64,000 nucleotides of DNA from Clostridium sp. (GTDB lineage: Bacteria; Bacillota; Clostridia; Lachnospirales; Lachnospiraceae), in the NCBI GenBank assembly GCA_023664605.1, contig JAMPFF010000008.1:1-64000 (forward strand). The letters run 5' to 3'. How positions within the stretch are numbered: the first letter of the stretch is position 1; each line of letters starts with the position of its first letter. The translations under genes were made by a program, and so were the position numbers. The notes under the pieces are model-generated. The model made no database searches, was not told the origin of the DNA, and worked only from the letters and a program-made list of their open reading frames with translations. Of the stretch, positions 1 to 5,430 are shown in pieces.

Positions 1-164
1 CTGGTCTGAAAAACCGCCCTGAACATATAGTCGTTAGTCATGCCGTAGGGGATGGCACCGTGGGCGTTTTTAAGCAAATCATCTGAAAGTAAATCGCTTG
101 GAAGTAAAGCATTAGGATTGGAAACGAAAGCTGCATTTTTAAGATTTGTTGTTTTTTGATTCAT
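1..164 (-). CDS. PD-(D/E)XK nuclease family transposase-like protein, N-terminal part
   Basis: Only the first 55 or so codons lie in the window; the gene continues leftwards beyond base 1. The N terminus (MNQKTTN, then PYGMTNDYMFRAVFQT) is nearly the same as the complete paralogue at 36244-37254, which belongs to the PD-(D/E)XK transposase-associated (PF12784/Rpn-like) family. An AAAGGAG site ends 8 bases before the ATG at 164; an ATG at 170 is too close to it. About ten extra residues (around SDLLSDD) are inserted relative to the paralogue. The family acts on DNA or is domesticated from transposase-linked nucleases; the actual role here is unknown. Confidence 0.75.
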   Translation of the reverse strand, partial: MNQKTTNLKNAAFVSNPNALLPSDLLSDDLLKNAHGAIPYGMTNDYMFRAVFQT

Positions 165-310
165 AGACATGACTCCTTTGTGATGTAAGATAACAGAAAG
201 CGCATAAGCAGCTTTCCGCAGAATGAATTAGCCGAATGACCGAATATGAATTATTTATATCACATTTAAGAGAAAAACGCAATTATTTCTTTTGTAAAAT
301 TTTTCTTATG

Positions 311-345
311 TGCATAAAAAAGCGCAAGCTCTGCAGCTTGCGCTT
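311..345 (-). terminator. Leader terminator-like hairpin
   Basis: An 11-bp perfect stem (320-330 with 335-345, loop CTGC) is followed on the minus strand by a T run. It sits about 150 bases upstream of the minus-strand gene starting at 164. The same hairpin is present in the second copy, where no minus-strand gene lies upstream, so a leader/attenuator role is as likely as simple termination. It would also stop minus-strand transcripts coming from the sigma-28 promoter at 520-546. Confidence 0.6.
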
Positions 346-468
346 AAGTTCTCATCATGATTACAGCAATTTCCTATTATATAAAAAATGGGGAAACTGT
401 TTACGGATAGGCAGCATATAAAGTTTCACTATTTTTTGGATAGAAAAGCAAAACTATGGCATAATAAG

Positions 469-499
469 AATGCAACACTTTGTATAAAAATGTTGCATT
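469..499. repeat. Left inverted repeat of invertible segment
   Basis: A 31-bp sequence matching the reverse complement of 1247-1277 at 29 of 31 positions, including a 21-nt identical run. It is itself an imperfect palindrome (AATGCAAC ... GTTGCATT arms around a 15-nt core), as expected for a tyrosine recombinase crossover site. Confidence 0.85.
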
Positions 500-519
500 T
501 CTTTTTGTTTACACTTTAT

Positions 520-546
520 ATATCGGAGCCTTCTTTTAAAACTTTA
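520..546 (-). promoter_or_regulatory. Sigma-28 (SigD/FliA) flagellar promoter
   Basis: On the minus strand TAAAGTTT (-35, starting at 546) matches the FliA -35 consensus completely. After the TAAA core and 15 bases comes TCCGATAT at 527-520, differing from the Bacillus-type GCCGATAT at one base. It lies inside the invertible segment and reads out leftwards across the repeat at 469-499. Confidence 0.75.
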
Positions 547-602
547 GTCCTTTTTTCAATTTTTTTAAAATTTTTTAAATACGGAAAATGACGCGCTATT
601 TT

Positions 603-1184
603 CTATAATTGTATATGAAGATAGACATTATCCCTCTCATCCTGCTCGATACCAAGGTAACGCTGTGTTACCTGATACGAGGAATGGTTATAGATATCCA
701 TAAGCATAGCGGGTTGTGTTCCCTGCTTCCAGGCATGATAGCCAAATGTTTTTCGCAGGGAGTGACAGCCGATATGCTCATGTAAGCCGGAACCGGCAGC
801 CGCTTCTTTTACAATGCGGTAGGCTTGATAGCGTGACAACGGGAAGCCTTTATGTTTTCGGCTTTGAAATAAATAGTCGCTCATATGGGCGGGGGTGTTG
901 AACAAATAATAATCTTTTAAGGTGTTGCGTTCCGTCTGATTGATGGCAACAATCCGTTCTTTTCCGGTCTTTTGTTCCATAATGCTGATATGGCGGCGGA
1001 ATGTCTTTTTCTTTTCATCATATACATCATTCCATGTTAATGCCAGCAAATCGCCTATTCTGAACGCTGTGTTTAATCCCATAATAATCATCGTGTAATT
1101 ACGCGGGTTAGGTTTGGTTTTTAAATAGAAATCCTTAAAATCTTTTAATGCTTTTTTGTTCTTGATTGGATAGGTAACGCTCAT
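603..1184 (-). CDS. Tyrosine recombinase, FimB/FimE-like DNA invertase
   Basis: The 193-residue protein is a catalytic-domain-only tyrosine recombinase of FimB/FimE size. Catalytic residues are visible: R42 (AFRIGDLL), K72, H141-R144 (HSLRKT), H167 and the nucleophile Y176 (QRYLGI). It lacks the N-terminal core-binding domain of full-length integrases. An AAGGAG site lies 8 bases before the ATG. The gene is wholly enclosed by 31-bp inverted repeats, so it would flip with the segment it probably inverts. Its 5' end faces csrA in the present orientation. A simple integrase remnant is the alternative, but intact catalytic residues and flanking repeats favour an active invertase. Confidence 0.85.
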   Translation of the reverse strand: MSVTYPIKNKKALKDFKDFYLKTKPNPRNYTMIIMGLNTAFRIGDLLALTWNDVYDEKKKTFRRHISIMEQKTGKERIVAINQTERNTLKDYYLFNTPAHMSDYLFQSRKHKGFPLSRYQAYRIVKEAAAGSGLHEHIGCHSLRKTFGYHAWKQGTQPAMLMDIYNHSSYQVTQRYLGIEQDERDNVYLHIQL

Positions 1185-1246
1185 CTTCTTATCTCCTTTA
1201 CATTTAATTATAGTAATTATATAAATTTAACAACAATACATCCTGC

Positions 1247-1277
1247 AATGCAACATTTTTATACAAAAAGTTGCATT
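1247..1277. repeat. Right inverted repeat of invertible segment
   Basis: Reverse-complement partner of 469-499. Here the palindrome is longer: 13-bp perfect arms (1242-1254 and 1270-1282) flank a 15-nt core that is asymmetric and matches the left copy in inverted orientation. It ends 31 bases before the csrA start. Confidence 0.85.
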
Positions 1278-1313
1278 GCAGGGAGGCACTTAAAAAGGCA
1301 GGGAGGTTTTTGA

Positions 1314-1601
1314 ATGTTAAGACTGACAGTAAACACGGAAGAGTATCTACAGATTGGGGAGGACATTAAAATTGTTTTTCTCGGCGGCAGCAAAAATCAT
1401 ACACGGATTATGCTGGATTTGCCAAAGGAAGTGAATGTTATCCGAAGCAAAGTGATTGAAAAGACGGTAAGCGATTCGGATGATAAGAAAAATCTTCCGC
1501 ATTACTACGCAGAGCCGGAATTGCCGGAGAAGTACCGCAAAAAACGAGTGGTAACAAACGATTCGGCAAAAGAGAAGAAAAAGATGGTTGCAAAGGCATA
1601 A
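1314..1601 (+). CDS. csrA: Carbon storage regulator CsrA with C-terminal extension
   Basis: Residues 1-50 align with CsrA/RsmA: MLRLT at the start, IGEDIKIVFLGG, and the LDLPKEVNVIR stretch ending with conserved R44. CsrA dimers bind GGA motifs in mRNA hairpins and block translation; in Gram-positive bacteria the main target is flagellin mRNA. The usual basic pair at positions 6-7 is V-N here, and about 45 lysine-rich extra residues follow the core, both unusual. GGGAGG (1301-1306) is the ribosome site. No terminator separates it from flagellin, so the two are probably co-transcribed. The usual antagonist gene fliW is not in the window. Confidence 0.88.
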   Translation: MLRLTVNTEEYLQIGEDIKIVFLGGSKNHTRIMLDLPKEVNVIRSKVIEKTVSDSDDKKNLPHYYAEPELPEKYRKKRVVTNDSAKEKKKMVAKA

Positions 1602-1675
1602 CAGTGTATCAGTAAGGTAATAACCCGGAGTTATCCTGGGGGTTTCGGGATTATTATAAAAAACAAAAAATCAAA

Positions 1676-1714
1676 TGCCACAAACGGATTTGTGGCAGAC
1701 ACACAACAAGGAGG
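1676..1714 (+). promoter_or_regulatory. CsrA binding sites in flagellin leader
   Basis: A perfect 9-bp hairpin (1676-1684 with 1689-1697) displays CGGA in its loop, preceded by A, giving the CsrA loop consensus ANGGA. A second site, ACAAGGA, overlaps the Shine-Dalgarno AAGGAGG (1708-1714). This two-site layout is the one known for CsrA control of Bacillus flagellin mRNA. Confidence 0.7.
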
Positions 1715-1721
1715 TAATATT

Positions 1722-2552
1722 ATGGTAGTACAACACAACATTACAGCAGTAAACGCAAACAGACAGCTTGGTATAACAACCAAAACACAGGCAAAGTCCA
1801 CAGAGAAGTTATCATCCGGTTATAAAATCAACCGTGCAGCAGATGATGCAGCAGGCTTGGCGATTTCTGAAAAGATGAGACGTCAGGTTAGAGGTCTTAC
1901 ACAGGCATCCTTAAATGCACAGGACGGTATCTCATGTGTACAGACGGCAGAAGGTGCATTAACAGAAGTTCATGATATGTTACAGCGTATGAATGAACTT
2001 GCTGTTAAGGGTGAAACAGGTACATTGACAAGTACAGATAGGGATTATATCAAGAAAGAACTTGACCAGTTGATGGATGAAGTTGACCGCGTACAGAGTA
2101 CAACGACATTCAATGAAAAGAAATTGTTGGATGGAAAATTTGATGTACAGCTTCAGGTTGGAGCAGAGGCAGGTCAGCATATTCAGGTTAAAATTGATAA
2201 TATGGATTGTAGTTCATTAGGTATCACTGCTAAAATTGCTGCTGCAACCGGCACAGAAACAGCAGATTCCCAAGCATATGGAGATTTTAATAAGCTGGTA
2301 AAAGCTGCAATTCAGAAAGTTTCCGAACAGCGTGCAGACCTTGGTGCAGTTCAGAACAGACTGGAGCATACGGTAAATAACCTGGATAACATCGTTGAGA
2401 ACACCACAGCGGCAGAATCACAGATTCGTGATACGGACATTGCAACAGAGATGGTTAAATACGCTAACAACAATATCTTGCAGCAGGCAGGTACATCCAT
2501 GCTCACCCAGGCAAATCAGTCCAACCAGTTGGCGCTGTCATTACTCGGCTAA
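1722..2552 (+). CDS. Flagellin
   Basis: The 276-residue protein has the conserved N-terminal D0/D1 helices (MVVQHNITAVNANRQLG, then KLSSGYKINRAADDAAGLAISEKMR) and C-terminal D1/D0 helices (DTDIATEMVKYANNNILQQAG ending LSLLG), with only a short middle region, so it is a minimal flagellin lacking an exposed variable domain. It polymerises into the filament after export by the flagellar type III apparatus. ATG 1722 is chosen over GTG 1692 because AAGGAGG sits just before it and family proteins start at MVVQHN. It follows csrA and is probably translationally repressed by it. No other flagellar gene is in the window. Confidence 0.93.
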   Translation: MVVQHNITAVNANRQLGITTKTQAKSTEKLSSGYKINRAADDAAGLAISEKMRRQVRGLTQASLNAQDGISCVQTAEGALTEVHDMLQRMNELAVKGETGTLTSTDRDYIKKELDQLMDEVDRVQSTTTFNEKKLLDGKFDVQLQVGAEAGQHIQVKIDNMDCSSLGITAKIAAATGTETADSQAYGDFNKLVKAAIQKVSEQRADLGAVQNRLEHTVNNLDNIVENTTAAESQIRDTDIATEMVKYANNNILQQAGTSMLTQANQSNQLALSLLG

Positions 2553-2642
2553 TCAGGTATTCCGCCTCATATTTTGGTTAAGTAAGTGTACGAAATATTG
2601 CAATAAGAGTTTATTGCAAAGTGAAACGATTACCATAAGGCA

Positions 2643-2676
2643 GCCGCATTCCATTACGGGATGCGGTTGTTTTGTA
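2643..2676 (+). terminator. Flagellin terminator
   Basis: A GC-rich hairpin (CCGCATTCC with GGGATGCGG, one G-T pair) is followed by TTGTTTTG about 90 bases after the flagellin stop. Confidence 0.8.
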
Positions 2677-2719
2677 TACGAAAAACAAATAAAAAGTACA
2701 AATAATTTCCTAAAAGAAA

Positions 2720-2748
2720 TAGACTTTGTATGTAAAGTATGATATACT
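2720..2748 (+). promoter_or_regulatory. Promoter of small-peptide unit
   Basis: TAGACT, 17 bases, TATACT preceded by TGA (extended -10). Confidence 0.6.
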
Positions 2749-2789
2749 GTATCTGCTCAGTAATGGATAGTAGTAAGAAGTGGAGGCAA

Positions 2790-2876
2790 ATGTCAGATAA
2801 CGAAAAGCTTGATTTGGTCTTGGAAATGGTAGTAACTATTGACAAGAAAGTAGATACGCTCAACAAAAAGGTGTAA
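2790..2876 (+). CDS. 28-residue small protein, unknown
   Basis: A short reading frame (begins MSDNEKLDLVLEMVVTIDKK) with a GGAGG ribosome site, its own promoter and a terminator that overlaps its stop codon. The peptide is acidic/amphipathic with heptad-like spacing and resembles the first helix of small coiled-coil proteins of Clostridia, so it may be a shortened relative of them. The unit could instead work as a small RNA of about 150 nt. No function is claimed. Confidence 0.5.
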   Translation: MSDNEKLDLVLEMVVTIDKKVDTLNKKV

Positions 2877-2910
2877 AGTCTATTGCTTGATTAAGGCTTT
2901 ACACTTTTTT
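2871..2910 (+). terminator. Terminator overlapping small-peptide stop
   Basis: GTGTAAAG (2871-2878) pairs with CTTTACAC (2897-2904), followed by six Ts. Confidence 0.8.
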
Positions 2911-2943
2911 ACCATATAGGAAAAGTTAAAAGGAGGAAAACAG

Positions 2944-3636
2944 ATGCAGCAAGAGAATAAGGTTTTCCAATATCTGCTGTTTGATTTGGACGGCACATTG
3001 ACAGACCCTAAGATTGGTATTACAACATGTGTGCAGTATGCGCTGCGCCGGTTCGGGATAGAAGAACCGGACCCGGATAAACTGGAAGGCTTTATCGGAC
3101 CGCCGCTTTCGGACAGTTTCCCGGAATTTTATGGATTTGATGAAAAGCAGACAAAAGAGGCTATTCAAGTGTTCAGGGAGCGGTTCAGTACAATCGGGCT
3201 GTATGAAAACGAGATATATCCGGGGATAAAGGAAATGCTTGCCGGATTAAAAGCCGCAGGAAGAAAACTGGCGGTTGCCTCTTGTAAAGCGACGGTTTTT
3301 ATCACCAAAATATTAAAGCACTTCGAGATAGAGCAGTATTTTGGCGTGATTGCGGGAAGTGAGTTAGACGGTACCCGCTCCCGTAAGGAAGAAGTTATAG
3401 AAGAGGCGTTACGACAATTATGTCATGAGAATAAAAATGAAAATGACATAGCTGTCATGATAGGTGACAGGAAGTTTGATATACTGGGGGCGCAGGTTTT
3501 TGGGCTGGTGAGTGTGGGCGTTTCTTTCGGGTATGCACCGCCCGGCGAGCTGGAGGCAGCGAATGCGGATTATATAGTAGGAACGGTGGCGGAACTGGAG
3601 AAACTGTTGCTTACGAACGGACATGGAGGATTATGA
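2944..3636 (+). CDS. HAD-family phosphatase, phosphoglycolate phosphatase-like
   Basis: The 230-residue protein has HAD motif I DLDGTLTD (nucleophile D14, acid/base D16), a helical cap, a motif II Ser/Thr region (AVASCKAT), a Lys region near RKEE and motif IV GDRKFDILGA. This layout is typical of Gph/PGP-like cytosolic phosphatases acting on small phosphorylated metabolites; the substrate cannot be read from sequence. AGGAGG lies 8 bases before the ATG. Its stop overlaps the start of the CPBP protease by four bases, indicating translational coupling. Confidence 0.85.
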   Translation: MQQENKVFQYLLFDLDGTLTDPKIGITTCVQYALRRFGIEEPDPDKLEGFIGPPLSDSFPEFYGFDEKQTKEAIQVFRERFSTIGLYENEIYPGIKEMLAGLKAAGRKLAVASCKATVFITKILKHFEIEQYFGVIAGSELDGTRSRKEEVIEEALRQLCHENKNENDIAVMIGDRKFDILGAQVFGLVSVGVSFGYAPPGELEAANADYIVGTVAELEKLLLTNGHGGL

Positions 3637-4499
3637 TAAAAAAGGATGATATGTTGAGGAAACAAAAAGGTTTTCATAAATACATAATGATTTTCGGGGA
3701 TATTGTAATCCCCTTTTTCATTTATTTTTGCATTTATATCCTCGCGCTTGTTGGATTGACTTCATTAGTCATTAGTATATTGGAAAAGGCTGGGGAAGGC
3801 TGGCGTAATCTGCTGTTGGAGCGGGAGGCAACGGTGAATGCCGTGATTGGCGGATTTGCGATGTTATTGGGGATTGTGCCGCTTGTTCCGATGTTCAGGC
3901 AGGAAATAAGCCATGAGAGAGATGACAAAAACGGTACCGGAGCAGGTACACGCACAGGCAGAGTAAAGATTTTTCTGACGATAGCGCTTGCCGTTACGGC
4001 TTCCGTTGCCATTAATATTTTTTTCATCCTGCTCCATCTGACGGAAAGTTCAGAAGCATATGCCCAGACAGCCGAGCATCAGTATAGCGTGCTTTTTCCG
4101 TTCGGGCTTTTTTTGTACGGAGTGGTTTCTCCGCTGGCGGAGGAAGTGGTTTTCAGGGGCATTATTTATAATAGAATGAAGAAATATTTTCCGGCTGCGG
4201 TATCTATGGTATTGTCGGCGGTTCTTTTCGGGTTCTATCATGGGAATGCGGTGCAGATGCTTTATGGTTTCTGCATGGGTATGTTGATAGCCTATACATA
4301 TGAAAAGTTTGGCGGGTTTTTCCATGCTTTTCTTTTCCATGCGGCGGCAAATGCGGCAGTTTATACGATTACGGGCAATTCCCGGTTGCATGAAATGTTA
4401 ATCAGACCGTATGTCGCTATTGTGTTTGCGGGGATTGCGGTGGGGGTGGTGGTTTGGATGGGGAGAATAAAAGATACAAAATCATTCCAAGAATGTTGA
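3633..4499 (+). CDS. CPBP-family intramembrane metalloprotease (CAAX/ABI)
   Basis: A multi-spanning membrane protein of 288 residues. The CPBP/ABI catalytic motifs are visible in the C-terminal half: EEVVFRG (EExxxR), FGFYH (FxxxH) and HAAANA (HxxxN/B). Such proteins cleave or process membrane peptides, and some protect against self-made bacteriocins; the substrate is unknown. It overlaps the upstream HAD gene by ATGA. The hicAB promoter -35 overlaps its stop codon, so no terminator separates them. Confidence 0.88.
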   Translation: MIKKDDMLRKQKGFHKYIMIFGDIVIPFFIYFCIYILALVGLTSLVISILEKAGEGWRNLLLEREATVNAVIGGFAMLLGIVPLVPMFRQEISHERDDKNGTGAGTRTGRVKIFLTIALAVTASVAINIFFILLHLTESSEAYAQTAEHQYSVLFPFGLFLYGVVSPLAEEVVFRGIIYNRMKKYFPAAVSMVLSAVLFGFYHGNAVQMLYGFCMGMLIAYTYEKFGGFFHAFLFHAAANAAVYTITGNSRLHEMLIRPYVAIVFAGIAVGVVVWMGRIKDTKSFQEC

Positions 4500-4524
4500 C
4501 ACCAAATATGACACCACATATAAT
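4496..4524 (+). promoter_or_regulatory. Consensus promoter of hicAB with repeat operator
   Basis: TTGACA, exactly 17 bases, TATAAT: a perfect SigA promoter. GACACCA occurs twice, 12 bp apart (4498 and 4510), between and over the promoter elements, a plausible binding site for the RHH domain of HicB. Confidence 0.88.
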
Positions 4525-4542
4525 AGAGATAGGAGAATTAGA

Positions 4543-4800
4543 ATGTCGAAATGGGATAAACTATTAACGCGTATTTGTACTTTATCAAAAGACCTCTGGT
4601 TTGATGAATTGCGTAAGGTAATGGAAAGCTATGGATATGAGATGAATGTACCAAAAGGAGGAAGTAGTCATTATACATTTAGAAAATCCGGGTGCCAGCC
4701 AATTACAATACCAAGGCATGAACCGATTAAAAAGATATATGTAGAGATGGTAAAGCAGGTTGTAGAAAGTGAGGTAAAAGATGATGAAAACATTGGATGA
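4543..4800 (+). CDS. hicA: HicA-family mRNA interferase toxin
   Basis: An 85-residue protein with the HicA double-stranded-RNA-binding-like fold: KVMESYGYEMNVPKGGSSHYTFRK contains the G-S-x-H-Y/F catalytic signature with H43, followed by TIPRHEP. HicA toxins cleave mRNA independently of ribosome type. The gene is first in the operon and its 3' end overlaps hicB by 20 bases. The protein is slightly longer than the usual 60-80 residues because of an N-terminal addition. Confidence 0.88.
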   Translation: MSKWDKLLTRICTLSKDLWFDELRKVMESYGYEMNVPKGGSSHYTFRKSGCQPITIPRHEPIKKIYVEMVKQVVESEVKDDENIG

Positions 4801-5146
4801 TTATATGGCAATGTCCTATCGCATGGAGATTGTGGAAGATAAGGATGAGGGTGGTTTTGTGGTTTCTTATCCTGACCTTCCGGGATGTATTACCTGTGGT
4901 GAGACGGTGGAATCTGCGGTAGAGAATGCACTGGATGCAAAGCGGGCATGGATTGAAGCGGCGTTGGAAGATGGTGTAGAGATTCAGGAACCGGATAATT
5001 TAGAGGATTATTCGGGGCAGTTTAAATTGCGGATACCTCGTAGCCTGCATCGGTTATTGGCAGAGCATTCTAAGAGAGAGGGTATTAGCATGAATCAATA
5101 TTGTGTGTATCTCCTTTCCAGAAATGATGCTATGTATTCAAACTAA
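4781..5146 (+). CDS. hicB: HicB-family antitoxin
   Basis: A 121-residue protein with the HicB N-terminal RNase H-like fold (YRMEIVEDKDEGGFVVSYPDLPGCITCGET, ending with DAKRAWIEAALEDG) and a C-terminal ribbon-helix-helix segment (GQFKLRIPRSLHRLLAEHSKREGISMNQY). It should bind HicA and repress the operon promoter. Start is ATG 4781 or 4784; either leaves it overlapping hicA, the usual coupling in such pairs. Confidence 0.88.
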   Translation: MMKTLDDYMAMSYRMEIVEDKDEGGFVVSYPDLPGCITCGETVESAVENALDAKRAWIEAALEDGVEIQEPDNLEDYSGQFKLRIPRSLHRLLAEHSKREGISMNQYCVYLLSRNDAMYSN

Positions 5147-5196
5147 AAGCAAAGGCAATTCCATAAATTACACAGACAATAACTATCAAAATGATA

Positions 5197-5219
5197 AATT
5201 GTCAAATTATCTGACAATT
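5197..5219. promoter_or_regulatory. Palindromic operator upstream of gltB
   Basis: Perfect 8-bp inverted repeat AATTGTCA-N7-TGACAATT ending 16 bases before the -35 of gltB, in the position of an activator site. LysR-type GltC-like control is a guess; no regulator gene is adjacent. Confidence 0.55.
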
Positions 5220-5235
5220 CCCTGAAAATTCTTTA

Positions 5236-5264
5236 TTTACAACCGCTCCAAACAGGTGTATAGT
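5236..5264 (+). promoter_or_regulatory. gltB promoter
   Basis: TTTACA, 17 bases, TATAGT. The predicted start near 5271 leaves a leader of about 160 nt. Confidence 0.65.
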
Positions 5265-5277
5265 AGTTATAGTTTCA

Positions 5278-5323
5278 AGTCGCAAAGGTGCGCTTTCAAC
5301 AGAAAGGTACTTTGTGGCTTTTT
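5278..5323 (+). terminator. Leader terminator (attenuator candidate) of gltB
   Basis: A 10-bp stem with two G-U pairs (5278-5287 with 5310-5319), capped by an inner CTTTC/GAAAG hairpin, is followed by five Ts. It lies just after the predicted transcription start, so it could terminate before gltB unless prevented. Confidence 0.55.
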
Positions 5324-5352
5324 CTTGTGCATTAGTAAATTTCTTGATGAGT

Positions 5353-5401
5353 GGAAGAATGCGAAGCATTCTTCCCGAGATAATCGCGTAGCGATTTTCT
5401 C
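5353..5401. repeat. Paired palindromes before gltB
   Basis: Two adjacent hairpins: 10-bp arms 5353-5362/5366-5375 with loop GAA, and 11-bp arms 5377-5387/5391-5401 with one mismatch and loop GTA. A stem built on the same GAATG/CATTC core occurs at 25195-25215. Confidence 0.6.
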
Positions 5402-5430
5402 ATATGGAACTAACGGGAGGAGAGAAAAAT

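Larger units (their letters stand above)
1..396. repeat. Direct repeat, copy 1 (gene start plus leader)
   Basis: This stretch, from the truncated gene through its leader to about base 396, is closely similar to 37132-37492. Both copies hold the gene start, the AAAGGAG site, an AT-rich spacer, a GC-rich hairpin and a shared 'atggggaaa' end. Copy 1 has about 30 extra in-frame coding bases. Confidence 0.85.
469..1277. other. Probable invertible DNA segment (phase switch)
   Basis: An approximately 810-bp segment bounded by 31-bp inverted repeats carries the recombinase gene (603-1184) and, between its left repeat and the gene's 3' end, a sigma-28 promoter facing left. Inversion (position x maps to about 1746-x) would bring that promoter to about 1200-1226, facing right into csrA (1314) and flagellin (1722). 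As sequenced, the promoter points away from them. Repeats, promoter and gene order are seen; inversion itself is inferred. Confidence 0.7.

Noticed and set aside
236-591. Two short plus-strand frames left of the recombinase
   Set aside because: They cross the terminator hairpin, the inverted repeat and the sigma-28 promoter, have no ribosome sites, and look like chance frames in AT-rich DNA.
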